From contig NZ_CP079869.1 in NCBI RefSeq assembly GCF_025263265.1, forward strand, positions 62,001 through 126,000: 64,000 bases of DNA, read 5' to 3'. The notes under the pieces are model-generated. The model did no database searches and was not told the origin of the DNA. It saw only the letters and a list, made by a program, of their open reading frames with translations. The position numbers were made by a program, and so were the translations under genes. This DNA comes from Mycobacterium sp. SMC-4 (GTDB lineage: Bacteria > Actinomycetota > Actinomycetes > Mycobacteriales > Mycobacteriaceae). The stretch's first letter is position 1, and each line of letters opens with the position of its first letter. Positions 45,581 through 53,918 of the stretch are shown here, piece by piece.

Positions 45581-46993
45581 ATGACCACTGAATCTGCCGC
45601 CCCGGTCCACACACCCAACCCCACCAGCACCGACATCCCCGCCGTCGTCGGCCGGCTGCGCAAGACGTTCGCCACCGGGCGTACCCGCAGCGTCGAATGG
45701 CGCAAGAATCAGCTGCGCGCCCTGGAACGCCTGATGACCGACAACGAAGGCGCGATCGCCGAGGCGCTGGAGAAGGACCTCGGCCGCGCCCCGTTCGAAG
45801 CCTGGCTCGCCGACATCGCCAGCACCGCCGGCGAGGCGGCCTATGCAGCCAAGAACGTGCGCAAGTGGATGAAGCGCCGCTACCGGATGCTGGAGATGTC
45901 GCAGCTGCCCGGCCTGGGCTGGGTGGAGTACGAGCCCTACGGCACCGTCCTGATCATCGGCGCATGGAACTTCCCGTTCGCACTCACGCTGGGCCCGGCC
46001 GTCGGCGCCATCGCCGCCGGAAACACCGTGGTGCTCAAACCGTCCGAGGTTGCCCCGGCATCCTCGGCGTTGATGGCCGAGCTGGTGCCGCGCTACCTGG
46101 ACAACGACGCGATCGCCGTGGTCGAGGGTGACGGCGCGGTCAGCCAGGAACTGATCAACCAGGGATTCGACCACCTGATCTTCACCGGCGGCACCGAAAT
46201 CGGCCGCAAGGTCTACGAGAGCGCGGCATCGCATCTGACGCCGGTCACCCTCGAGCTGGGCGGCAAGAGCCCGGTGATCGTGGCCGCCGACGCCGACATC
46301 GAGGTCGCCGCGCAGCGCATCGCCTGGACCAAGCTGATCAACTCCGGCCAGATCTGCATCGCGCCGGACTACCTGCTGGTCGAGGCGCCGGTGCGGGACA
46401 AGCTCGTCGCCGAGATCCGCAAGGCGGTCGACAAGTTCGAAGCCGGCAACCCCGGCGGCAAGAAGATCGTCAACGAGCGGCACTTCAACCGGCTGGCCTC
46501 GGCACTGGCCGCCACCAAAGGCTCGGTGGCCGTCGGTGGCCAGACCGATGCGGTCAACGTCAAGATCGCCCCGACCGTCGTGGTCGACCCCGACCCCGCC
46601 GAGCCGCTGATGACCGACGAGATCTTCGGGCCGATTCTGCCGATCGTCACCGTGAAGAACCTCGACGAGGCCATCTCGTTCGTCAATGCCCGGCCCAAGC
46701 CGCTGGCGGCCTACCTGTTCACCAAGTCCAAGGCGGTGCGCGAACGGGTGATCAAAGAGGTCCCGGCCGGCGGCATGGTGGTCAACCACCTGATCTTCCA
46801 CTTCGCCACCCACAAGCTGCCTTTCGGCGGTGTCGGGCCGTCCGGCCTGGGTGCCTATCACGGCAAGTTCGGCTTCGAGACTTTCAGCCACAGCAAGTCG
46901 GTGCTGACCAAGCCGACCCGACCCGACATCGGCGCCTTCATCTACCCGCCGTATACAGAGAAGGCGTGGAAGCTGGCGCGCAAGCTGTTTTAG
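45581..46993 (+). CDS. Aldehyde dehydrogenase, class 3-like (Rv0147-like)
   Basis: The 470-residue protein has the class 3 aldehyde dehydrogenase features. NAD binding is seen in YGTVLIIGAWNFPFALTLGP and FTGGTEIGRKV, the general base Glu in VTLELGGKSPV, and the catalytic Cys in SGQICIAPDYLLV. The C terminus has hydrophobic features of the fatty-aldehyde type. It oxidises an aldehyde to the acid using NAD(P). A strong AGGAAGGAG precedes the ATG at 45581; the frame is open upstream into the previous intergenic space. Confidence 0.94.
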   Translation: MTTESAAPVHTPNPTSTDIPAVVGRLRKTFATGRTRSVEWRKNQLRALERLMTDNEGAIAEALEKDLGRAPFEAWLADIASTAGEAAYAAKNVRKWMKRRYRMLEMSQLPGLGWVEYEPYGTVLIIGAWNFPFALTLGPAVGAIAAGNTVVLKPSEVAPASSALMAELVPRYLDNDAIAVVEGDGAVSQELINQGFDHLIFTGGTEIGRKVYESAASHLTPVTLELGGKSPVIVAADADIEVAAQRIAWTKLINSGQICIAPDYLLVEAPVRDKLVAEIRKAVDKFEAGNPGGKKIVNERHFNRLASALAATKGSVAVGGQTDAVNVKIAPTVVVDPDPAEPLMTDEIFGPILPIVTVKNLDEAISFVNARPKPLAAYLFTKSKAVRERVIKEVPAGGMVVNHLIFHFATHKLPFGGVGPSGLGAYHGKFGFETFSHSKSVLTKPTRPDIGAFIYPPYTEKAWKLARKLF

Positions 46994-47029
46994 TTGTAGC
47001 CGGACCAAAACTTTCAGAGAGGAAGATCA

Positions 47030-47893
47030 GTGCCAGGAGTGCAGGATCGCGTCATCGTCGTCACGGGTGCCGGAGGTGGTCTGGGCCGTGAGTACGCGCT
47101 GACGCTGGCCCGCGAGGGCGCCAGCGTCGTCGTCAACGACCTCGGCGGAGCACGCGACGGAACCGGCGCCGGGTCGGCCATGGCCGACGAGGTGGTCAAG
47201 GAGATCAAGGACGCCGGCGGGCGCGCCGTGGCCAACTACGACTCCGTCGCCGAACCCGAGGGTGCGGCCAACATCATCAAGACCGCTGTCGACGAGTTCG
47301 GCAAGGTCGACGGCGTGGTCAGCAATGCGGGCATTCTGCGCGACGGCACCTTCCACAAGATGGAGTTCGCCAACTGGGACGCCGTGCTCAAGGTGCACCT
47401 CTACGGCGGATACAACGTGATCCGGGCCGCCTGGCCGCACTTCCGTGAGAACGGCTTCGGCCGGGTCGTCGTCGCGACCTCGACCAGCGGTCTGTTCGGC
47501 AACTTCGGACAGGCCAATTACGGGGCCGCCAAGCTGGGCCTGGTCGGGCTGATCAACACGCTGGCCCAGGAGGGCGCGAAGTACAACATCAAGGCCAACG
47601 CGGTCGCCCCGATCGCCGCGACCCGGATGACCCAGGACATCCTGCCGCCGGAGGTGTTCGAGAAGCTCACCCCGGAATACGTGGCGCCGATCGTGTCCTA
47701 CCTGTGCACCGAAGAGGTGCCCGACACCGCGTCGGTGTTCATCGTCGGTGGCGGCAAGGTGCAGCGGGTGGCGCTGTTCCAGAACAGCGGGGTGACGTTC
47801 ACCGAGGTGCCCTCGGTCGACGACGTCGCCGCCAAGTGGGGCGAGATCACCGACCTGTCGGCAGCCGAGCGGGCTACCTTCAGCCTCGGCTAG
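47030..47893 (+). CDS. Short-chain dehydrogenase, Rv0148-like
   Basis: The 287-residue SDR has the cofactor motif VTGAGGGLGREYALTLAREG, VSNAGILRDGTF, and the catalytic Tyr-x3-Lys in NYGAAKLGLVGLI. The sequence resembles the hydroxyacyl-CoA dehydrogenase domain of peroxisomal multifunctional enzyme (VVVNDLGGARDGTGAGS), so a 3-hydroxyacyl-CoA substrate is likely. It starts at a GTG after GAGAGGAAG. The stop touches the ATG of the next gene (TAGATG). Confidence 0.93.
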   Translation: MPGVQDRVIVVTGAGGGLGREYALTLAREGASVVVNDLGGARDGTGAGSAMADEVVKEIKDAGGRAVANYDSVAEPEGAANIIKTAVDEFGKVDGVVSNAGILRDGTFHKMEFANWDAVLKVHLYGGYNVIRAAWPHFRENGFGRVVVATSTSGLFGNFGQANYGAAKLGLVGLINTLAQEGAKYNIKANAVAPIAATRMTQDILPPEVFEKLTPEYVAPIVSYLCTEEVPDTASVFIVGGGKVQRVALFQNSGVTFTEVPSVDDVAAKWGEITDLSAAERATFSLG

Positions 47894-48856
47894 ATGAAAG
47901 CCCTTGTCGCACAAGAGCTCATCGGCCCTGCTGGACTGGCCTACACCGACGTCGAGGATGTCTGCGCTGACGATGCGGTGGTGCTCGACGTGGGTGCGGC
48001 CGGTGTGTGCTTTCCCGACCTGCTGATGCTGCGCGGCGAGTACCAGATGAAGGTGCCCGCCCCGTTCGTCCCAGGACTCGAGGTCGCCGGAACGGTGAGG
48101 TCAGCACCGGAAGGCTCGGGACTGGATGTCGGACAGCGGGTCTCGGCGTTCAGCCTGCTGGGCGCCTGGGCCGAGCAAGTGGCGGTGCCGGTGGGCAGCG
48201 TGGTGCCGACCAACGATGCGCTCGACGACGGGTCGGCGGTGTGCCTGCTGGGCAATTACTACACGATGTATTTCGCGCTGCACCGCCGCGGCGGGTTGCA
48301 GCCCGGTGAGACGGTGTTGGTGCTCGGGTCCGGCGGTGGAGTCGGCACCGCTGCGGTGCAGATCGCGAAAACATTGGGCGCCAAGGTCATCGCAATGGTG
48401 CACCGGGCCTCGGCCCGCGAGTTCGTCGAATCGCTGGGCGCCGACGTGGTGCTGCCCTTGACCGAGGGCTGGCTCGATGCCGTCAAGAGTGAGACCGGTG
48501 GCCGCGGTGTGGACCTGGTGGTCGATCCGATCGGCGGAACGGCCTTTGACGATGCGATAAGAGCCCTGGCCACCGAGGGCCGGTTACTGGTGATCGGCTT
48601 CGCCGCCGGTGGCATCCCGACCGTCAAGGTCAATCGACTGTTGTTGCGCAATGTCAGCGTCGTCGGCGTCGGCTGGGGTGAGTTCGTCAACCGCACACCG
48701 GGCGCGCAGGCCGAGGTCGGCGCGGCGCTGGCGGGTCTGGTCGCCGCCGGGCTCAGACCGCCCGCCCCGGTGCGTTTTCCGCTGTCCGACGGGGTGGCGG
48801 CGCTGCAGGCACTCGCCGACGGCACGATCCACGGAAAGCTCGTCCTGGAGCCGTGA
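47894..48856 (+). CDS. Quinone oxidoreductase-like medium-chain reductase, Rv0149-like
   Basis: The 320-residue protein is a zinc-free medium-chain dehydrogenase/reductase: FVPGLEVAGTVRSAPEGSGL, the NADPH motif TVLVLGSGGGVGTAAVQIAK and DLVVDPIGGTAFDDAIRALA. It probably reduces quinones or enoyl compounds with NADPH. It directly follows the SDR gene without a gap and overlaps the next gene by four bases (GTGA), so the ALDH-SDR-QOR-HAD genes form one operon. Confidence 0.92.
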   Translation: MKALVAQELIGPAGLAYTDVEDVCADDAVVLDVGAAGVCFPDLLMLRGEYQMKVPAPFVPGLEVAGTVRSAPEGSGLDVGQRVSAFSLLGAWAEQVAVPVGSVVPTNDALDDGSAVCLLGNYYTMYFALHRRGGLQPGETVLVLGSGGGVGTAAVQIAKTLGAKVIAMVHRASAREFVESLGADVVLPLTEGWLDAVKSETGGRGVDLVVDPIGGTAFDDAIRALATEGRLLVIGFAAGGIPTVKVNRLLLRNVSVVGVGWGEFVNRTPGAQAEVGAALAGLVAAGLRPPAPVRFPLSDGVAALQALADGTIHGKLVLEP

Positions 48857-49563
48857 CCGGCATGCCGATCCGCGCGCTGGCCTTCGACGTGTTCGGCACG
48901 GTGGTGGACTGGCGCTCCAGCGTCATCGCCGAACTCACCGACTTCGGCGACCGCAACGACGTCTCGGCGGACTGGCAGCGCTTCGCCGACGACTGGCGGG
49001 CCGGCTACGTCCCCGCGATGGATCGGGTCCGTCGCGGTGAGTTGCCGTGGACGCGACTCGACGATCTGCATCGCGGACGCCTGGTCGAACTCCTCGACGG
49101 GGCCGGAATCACCGTCGGCGACAACGAGATCGACGACCTGAACCGGGTGTGGCACCGGCTGGACCCGTGGCCGGACTCGGTTGCGGGCCTGCAGCGCCTC
49201 AAGCAGCGCTACCTGATCACCACACTGTCGAACGGCAACGTGTCCCTGCTGACCCACATGGCCAAGCGCGCCGGTCTGCCGTGGGACTGCGTGCTCTCGG
49301 CGGAGATCTTCCGGCACTACAAGCCCGACCCGCAGGCCTACCTGGGCTGCGCCGAGATCCTCGACGTCGCACCCGAAGAGTTGATGCTGGTCGCCGCGCA
49401 TCCGGCCGACCTGCGCGCCGCACGCTCAGCGGGGTTGCGCACGGCGTTCGTCTTCCGTGCGCTCGAACACGGCCCCGAACGCACCTTGCGCAGACCGGCG
49501 GCCGGCGAATTCGACATCACTGCAGATGATTTCCACGACCTCGCCGACCAGTTGGGTATCTGA
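48853..49563 (+). CDS. Haloacid dehalogenase type II-like hydrolase
   Basis: The 236-residue HAD-superfamily protein has the nucleophile motif ALAFDVFGTVVDWRSSV, the second motif LITTLSNGNVSLL, the Lys-containing RHYKPDPQAYLG and the last motif MLVAAHPADLRAARSAGLRT. The order and the Phe-Asp-Val-Phe-Gly-Thr start are those of (S)-2-haloacid dehalogenases, though the natural substrate may differ. The GTG overlaps the preceding stop; ATG 48862 is an alternative. Confidence 0.9.
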   Translation: MTGMPIRALAFDVFGTVVDWRSSVIAELTDFGDRNDVSADWQRFADDWRAGYVPAMDRVRRGELPWTRLDDLHRGRLVELLDGAGITVGDNEIDDLNRVWHRLDPWPDSVAGLQRLKQRYLITTLSNGNVSLLTHMAKRAGLPWDCVLSAEIFRHYKPDPQAYLGCAEILDVAPEELMLVAAHPADLRAARSAGLRTAFVFRALEHGPERTLRRPAAGEFDITADDFHDLADQLGI

Positions 49564-49585
49564 GCTGCGCGCGTAACGTGGTGTC

Positions 49586-50320
49586 ATGAGTGAAGTCACC
49601 ACGACGCTGCCGCCCGCACTGCAGAAGGCGTTGCGGCTGCTCACCGACCCACCGGAGAATCCCGACGCCAGCCGGGGATATCTGGACCTCGTCGGGGAGC
49701 AGCCCGCCGCGCAGAAGAACACCGGCCCGATCCAGGCGCTGTGGGCGTCGCGGCTCGGATCGCTGTTCTATGACAATGCCCAGACGGTGATGCGCCGGGT
49801 GCTGACGGCCTGGCACCAACCGACGGAATGGCTCAACCTGCCCGTCGGCGGCGTCGCCCTCGACGTCGGCAGCGGACCCGGCAATGTGACCGCAGCGCTG
49901 GGGCGTGCGGTCGGCCCGGGCGGGCTGGCGCTGGGCGTCGACATCTCCGAGCCGATGCTGGCCCGCGCTGTGGCCGCCGAAGCGGGACCCACCGTCGGAT
50001 TCCTGCGTGCCGACGCGCAACATCTGCCGTTGCGCGACGAGTCGGTCGACGCGGTGGTGTCGATCGCGATGTTGCAGCTGATCCCGGAACCGGCCACCGC
50101 GATCGCGGAGATGGTGCGAGTGTTGCGCTCCGGCCGACGGATCGCGGTGATGGTGCCGACCGCCGGTCCGGCCGCGGCCCTGTCCCGGTTCCTCCCCGAC
50201 GTCGGTGCGCACCTGTTCGACGACGACCAGTTGGCCGATACCTTCGAGGAGCTCGGTCTGGTCAGCGTGCGCACCAAGGTGATCGGGACCGTGCAGTGGG
50301 TGCGAGGCCGGAAGCCCTGA
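49586..50320 (+). CDS. UbiE-like class I SAM-dependent methyltransferase
   Basis: The 244-residue protein has motif I VALDVGSGPGNVTAALGRAV, an acidic motif II (LGVDISEPMLARAV), RADAQHLPLRDESVDAVVSI and a final SVRTKVIGTVQWVRGRKP. This is a class I methyltransferase of the UbiE/MenG-like type. The N-terminal 60 residues (PPALQKALRLLTDPPENPDA) form a separate helical part common to mycobacterial versions. The acceptor molecule is unknown. The gene begins 22 bases after the HAD gene. Confidence 0.9.
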   Translation: MSEVTTTLPPALQKALRLLTDPPENPDASRGYLDLVGEQPAAQKNTGPIQALWASRLGSLFYDNAQTVMRRVLTAWHQPTEWLNLPVGGVALDVGSGPGNVTAALGRAVGPGGLALGVDISEPMLARAVAAEAGPTVGFLRADAQHLPLRDESVDAVVSIAMLQLIPEPATAIAEMVRVLRSGRRIAVMVPTAGPAAALSRFLPDVGAHLFDDDQLADTFEELGLVSVRTKVIGTVQWVRGRKP

Positions 50321-50338
50321 CCGCCTAAGCTCGCTGGC

Positions 50339-50824
50339 GTGAGTGTCGCCGGCATCCTCCTGGTCGCGCTGGCGATCGCCGTCGGGCTGGCCGGCATCAT
50401 CGTGCCGATCCTGCCCGGCGCGGTGCTGGTGATCGCCGCGATCGGGGTATGGGCGTTCGTCGTCGGCACCGCCACCTCGTGGATTGTCTTCGCCGTGGCC
50501 GCCGTGCTGATCGGGGCAGCCACGATCGTCAAGTACACCTGGCCGGTGCAGCGGATGCGGCGGGCCGAGGTGCGCACCTCGGTGCTGGTGGTCGGCGGGG
50601 TGGCCGGTGTCGTCGGCTTCTTCGTCGTCCCGGTGATCGGCCTGCTGATCGGATTCGTCCTCGGCGTGTTCGCCGCGGAGATGGGGATCCGTCGCGACGT
50701 GGTACGGGCCTGGGCCTCGACAGTGCACGCGCTCAAAGGGGTGGCGCTGTCGGTCGGCGTCGATCTGATCGGTGCCCTGCTGGCGACCGCGGCCTGGGTG
50801 GTCGGCGTCTTCCTGACGCTTTAG
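50339..50824 (+). CDS. DUF456 membrane protein
   Basis: The 161-residue protein is almost wholly hydrophobic. It has two or three N-terminal helices (ILLVALAIAVGLAGIIVPIL, then LVIAAIGVWAFVVGTATSWI) and Gly-rich C-terminal helices (VIGLLIGFVLGVFAAEMGIR). The GIIVPILPGAVLV start and FFVVPVIGLLIG core are the DUF456 pattern. Function is unknown. It begins at a GTG 19 bases after the methyltransferase stop and its stop overlaps the convergent AbiEi-like gene. Confidence 0.85.
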   Translation: MSVAGILLVALAIAVGLAGIIVPILPGAVLVIAAIGVWAFVVGTATSWIVFAVAAVLIGAATIVKYTWPVQRMRRAEVRTSVLVVGGVAGVVGFFVVPVIGLLIGFVLGVFAAEMGIRRDVVRAWASTVHALKGVALSVGVDLIGALLATAAWVVGVFLTL

Positions 50825-51672
50825 CCGACGCGCCGCACCCGACTGATCCACGCATCAGCGAGCCGCAGACGCACCGTGGCTTCGCTGTCGAGGGAGGTCA
50901 CGCGGATCACGGTCCAGTCGAGGTCGATCATCTCGTCGTAGCGGCGGATGTCCTTCGCGAACTGGGCAGCGCTGAGCCGATGCTGCTTGCCCTCGTACTC
51001 CAGCGCGATCTTGTGCTCGATCCATCCGAGATCGACTGTGCCGACGAGAGCTCCGTATTCGTTCAGCACGGGTAGCTGGGTGCGAGGCTTCGGGTACCCG
51101 GCACGCACGACGACAAGCCGCAGCCAGGTTTCCTGCGGTGATTCCGCACCGGGATCGACGAAGCTCAGCACCTCGCGCACGCGGGGCACGCCATGGCGGC
51201 CGGGATACCGAACTGCGGCGTCTGCGATAGCCTCCACACTCAGCCGGGTCGCCCGCGCGAGTGCGTCGACGGCGGTGATCGCCGTGTCGAGCGGATACCG
51301 ACGGGCAAGGTCGATCGCGGTGCGTGCAGGTGTCGTCACGCGCATACCGTCGACGGTGCAGACCTCGTCCTCGGCGAGGACGGCGGCCCATGTGAGCACA
51401 CCGGGCGTGCGTCTGCGGTTGTTGTCGATGACAGTGGCCGGCACATTCGGGTCGATCCACTTGGCGCCGTGTACGGCGGCCGCGGAAAAGCCGGCCAGCA
51501 CACCGTGACCGCGTGAACGGAGCCAGCATGCCTTGGCGCGATTGAGAGCCGTCGGTTGCGTGCCCTTACGTACGTAGACGTCTTTGTGGATCGCGACGAA
51601 CCGGGTGCGCAACGCGTGACGCGTCACCGCGCCGGTAGCGAGCGCTTCACTGCCGCGGAACGGACCCTCCAT
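50821..51672 (-). CDS. AbiEi/DUF559-like protein with a possible nuclease fold
   Basis: The 283-residue protein has an N-terminal winged-helix/AbiEi-antitoxin-like part (GAVTRHALRTRFVAIHKDVY, then FSAAAVHGAKWIDP). The C-terminal domain resembles DUF559/Vsr-type nucleases: GTVDLGWIEHKIALEYEGKQ followed by H and RRYDEMIDLDWTVIRVTS, with acidic and Glu-x-Lys-like residues in the usual order. Mycobacteria carry many such genes singly, with no clear partner, as here. Function is unknown. A long inverted-repeat element lies just upstream of its start. Confidence 0.72.
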   Translation of the reverse strand: MEGPFRGSEALATGAVTRHALRTRFVAIHKDVYVRKGTQPTALNRAKACWLRSRGHGVLAGFSAAAVHGAKWIDPNVPATVIDNNRRRTPGVLTWAAVLAEDEVCTVDGMRVTTPARTAIDLARRYPLDTAITAVDALARATRLSVEAIADAAVRYPGRHGVPRVREVLSFVDPGAESPQETWLRLVVVRAGYPKPRTQLPVLNEYGALVGTVDLGWIEHKIALEYEGKQHRLSAAQFAKDIRRYDEMIDLDWTVIRVTSLDSEATVRLRLADAWISRVRRVG

Positions 51673-51727
51673 GCCGGCAGTGTGGCCCAGGGCCCCGACA
51701 ACCTATGTGCGGGACTCGGCGGGCGAT

Positions 51728-51823
51728 GTGGAGCTCGACGGGCGATTTGCGTAACCGTGTGGCGAATATCGGGCGCTATTTCGCCGTGTGGTTACGCAAG
51801 TCCGGGGGCGGGCCCAGCTCCAC
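51728..51823. repeat. 96-base nested inverted-repeat element
   Basis: Three nested pairs of arms form one structure: GTGGAGCT (51728-51735) with AGCTCCAC (51816-51823), TTGCGTAACC (51747-51756) with GGTTACGCAA (51790-51799), and GGCGAA (51761-51766) with TTCGCC (51780-51785). A GTGT lies on both sides between the middle and inner arms. It fills most of the 168-base gap between ptpB and the AbiEi-like gene. It may be a terminator for ptpB, a small miniature element or a repeated palindromic sequence. Confidence 0.7.
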
Positions 51824-51840
51824 GGCTCCGCCGGCAGGAG

Positions 51841-52641
51841 TCAGCCGTGCAGGGCCTTGCGCAATCGTGCCAGCTCGTCGTCGGTCACCCCGGACGCTTC
51901 CAGATAGCCACGCAGCGAACCGAATTGCTCGTCGATGGTGCGCCGAGCCGCGTTCAGATACTCCTCGCGGACACCCAGCACCGATTCGGTCAGCCGCGCC
52001 TCGGCCAGCTCGACGATCTCCGGCGCCTCGGCGGCACGTGCCCGGATCGTGGCCAGGATGCTCTCCCGCAGCTGGGGCACCGCGGCGTTGCTGCGTAGGT
52101 AGTCGGCCATCACCGCGTCACGGTCGACGCCGGCGGCCTCCAGCACGACGGCGATGGTGAACCCGGTGCGGTCCTTGCCGGCGAAGCAGTGCGCCAGCAC
52201 CCGCCGCTGCGAGCCCAGCAGCGTGGCCACCCGATACACCGCCTTCTGCGCCAGCGGCGCGGCGGCGATGCGCCCGTACTCCTCGGTCATATAGCGCGCT
52301 GCGGCGTCGGCGACGGATTCATCGGCGGGCTTCTCGGTCATCATCCGCTGGAACGCATGCTCGTGCGGCGCTTCGTCATCGGCAGCGGTGGTCTCGACGA
52401 ACGGCAGGTGGTGGATGTCGACGCCCGCCGGCACCAAGCCCGGGCCGTGTCGCTCCAGTTCGCGCAATGTGCGCAGATCGGCGACGTCGGTCACGCCGTA
52501 ACTGACCAGCGCAGCGCGGCCGGCGTCGTCGAGCTTGGAGAGCTCGCTGGCGCGGTAGAAGTGCCCGGGTGCGATCCCGGTCTGCTCGGAGACGTCGCGG
52601 AAGTTCCACGCCCCCGACAACTCGCTACCCGGCGCGGCCAC
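51841..52641 (-). CDS. ptpB: PtpB, triple-specificity protein/phosphoinositide phosphatase
   Basis: The 266-residue protein has the PtpB start (SGAWNFRDVSEQTGIAPGHF and YRASELSKLDDAGRAAL) and the P-loop HCFAGKDRTG with nucleophile Cys152 and Arg158. This is the lipid-phosphatase-like loop of M. tuberculosis PtpB (Rv0153c), there a secreted phosphatase acting in the host macrophage. Here the role may be house-keeping signalling. It lacks a signal peptide. The GTG start overlaps the fadE2 stop (TAGTG), the same ptpB-fadE2 pairing as in M. tuberculosis. Confidence 0.95.
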   Translation of the reverse strand: MAAPGSELSGAWNFRDVSEQTGIAPGHFYRASELSKLDDAGRAALVSYGVTDVADLRTLRELERHGPGLVPAGVDIHHLPFVETTAADDEAPHEHAFQRMMTEKPADESVADAAARYMTEEYGRIAAAPLAQKAVYRVATLLGSQRRVLAHCFAGKDRTGFTIAVVLEAAGVDRDAVMADYLRSNAAVPQLRESILATIRARAAEAPEIVELAEARLTESVLGVREEYLNAARRTIDEQFGSLRGYLEASGVTDDELARLRKALHG

Positions 52642-53873
52642 TAGCCGGTCACCGCGCGTTCCAGAGCCGATTTCTCCCGACCGAGCTCGGCACGGGCGAT
52701 GGTGCGCATGTGCACCTCGTCGGGCCCGTCGAACAACCGCATCGCCCGATGCCAGCTGTAGAGCCGGGCCAGCGGGACGTCGTCGGACACCCCGGCGCCA
52801 CCGTGCACCTGGATCGCACGGTCGATAACGTCGCAGGCCATCTGCGGTGCGACGGCCTTGATCTGCGCGACCAGCAGCTGCGCGTCCTTGCTCTTGTTGC
52901 CGTGCTGGTCGATGGTCCAGGCCGCCTTGTGGCAGAGCAAACGAGTCTGCTCGATCTCGTTGCGCGACTTGGCAATCGACTCGCGCACCACGCCCTGCTC
53001 GGAGAGTGGCTTGCCGAACGCGACTCGCTTCTGCACGCGGTCGACCATCAACGCCAGCGCCCGCTCGGCCGCACCGATCGCCCGCATGCAGTGGTGGATA
53101 CGGCCCGGGCCCAGCCGCGCTTGGGCGATCGCGAAGCCGGACCCTTCCTCGTCGAGCAGATTCGACGCCGGCACCCGCACGTTGTCGAACACGATCTCGC
53201 AGTGGCCATGCTGGTCCTGCCAGCCGAACACCGGCAGCGAGCGCTGGATGTCGACCCCGGGGGTATCGGTGGGCACCAGGATCATGGACTGCTGCTGGTG
53301 GCTGGCCGCATCGGGATTGGTGCGGCCCATCACGATCAGGATCTTGCAACGCGGGTCGGCGGCACCGGTGATCCACCACTTGCGGCCGTTGATGACGTAG
53401 TCGTCACCGTCGCGCAGCATGGTCGTCTCGATGTTTCGGGCATCGCTGGACGCGACCGCGGGCTCGGTCATCGCGAACGCGCTGCGAATCTCCCCGGCCA
53501 GCAACGGCTCGAGCCACTGCTTGCGCTGAGCTTCGGTGGCGAACAGGTGCAGGGTCTCCATGTTGCCGGTGTCGGGGGCGGCACAGTTGGTGGCCTCGGG
53601 GGCGATCTCCATGCTCCAGCCGGTCAGCTCGGCCAGCGGTGCGTACTCCAGGTTCGTCAGTCCGGATTCTGCGGGCAGGAACAGATTCCACAGCCCGCGC
53701 TCTTTGGCGAGCTTCTTCAGCTCCTCGACCACCGGTGGCACCGTGTGGTCCGTGGGCCCCTTTTCCTCGCGGTACGAGTGGTAGGACTCCTCGGCCGGGA
53801 ACACGAACTCGGTCATGAATTCGGTCAACCGCTGGTGATAGTCGGCTGCCTTGGCTGACATCGAGAAGTCCAT
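52641..53873 (-). CDS. fadE2: Acyl-CoA dehydrogenase FadE2
   Basis: The 410-residue protein has the acyl-CoA dehydrogenase pattern: FAMTEPAVASSDARNIETTM, YVINGRKWWITGAADPRC, and RLYSWHRAMRLFDGPDEVHM near the end. Start MDFSMSAKAADYHQRLTEFM and length match FadE2 (Rv0154c). It is a FAD-dependent enzyme introducing a double bond in an acyl-CoA, with an unknown specific chain type; the long N terminus resembles ACAD10/11-type enzymes. I chose ATG 53873 by that homology; an ATG 18 bases upstream is open. Confidence 0.94.
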   Translation of the reverse strand: MDFSMSAKAADYHQRLTEFMTEFVFPAEESYHSYREEKGPTDHTVPPVVEELKKLAKERGLWNLFLPAESGLTNLEYAPLAELTGWSMEIAPEATNCAAPDTGNMETLHLFATEAQRKQWLEPLLAGEIRSAFAMTEPAVASSDARNIETTMLRDGDDYVINGRKWWITGAADPRCKILIVMGRTNPDAASHQQQSMILVPTDTPGVDIQRSLPVFGWQDQHGHCEIVFDNVRVPASNLLDEEGSGFAIAQARLGPGRIHHCMRAIGAAERALALMVDRVQKRVAFGKPLSEQGVVRESIAKSRNEIEQTRLLCHKAAWTIDQHGNKSKDAQLLVAQIKAVAPQMACDVIDRAIQVHGGAGVSDDVPLARLYSWHRAMRLFDGPDEVHMRTIARAELGREKSALERAVTG

Positions 53874-53918
53874 GCCGCCACGATATGACACGTGTAAACG
53901 GCGCCTGCCTGCGGTGGG

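Noticed and set aside
45521..47008. 495-codon minus-strand frame opposite the aldehyde dehydrogenase gene
   Set aside because: Shadow frame; no family resemblance and no ribosome site.
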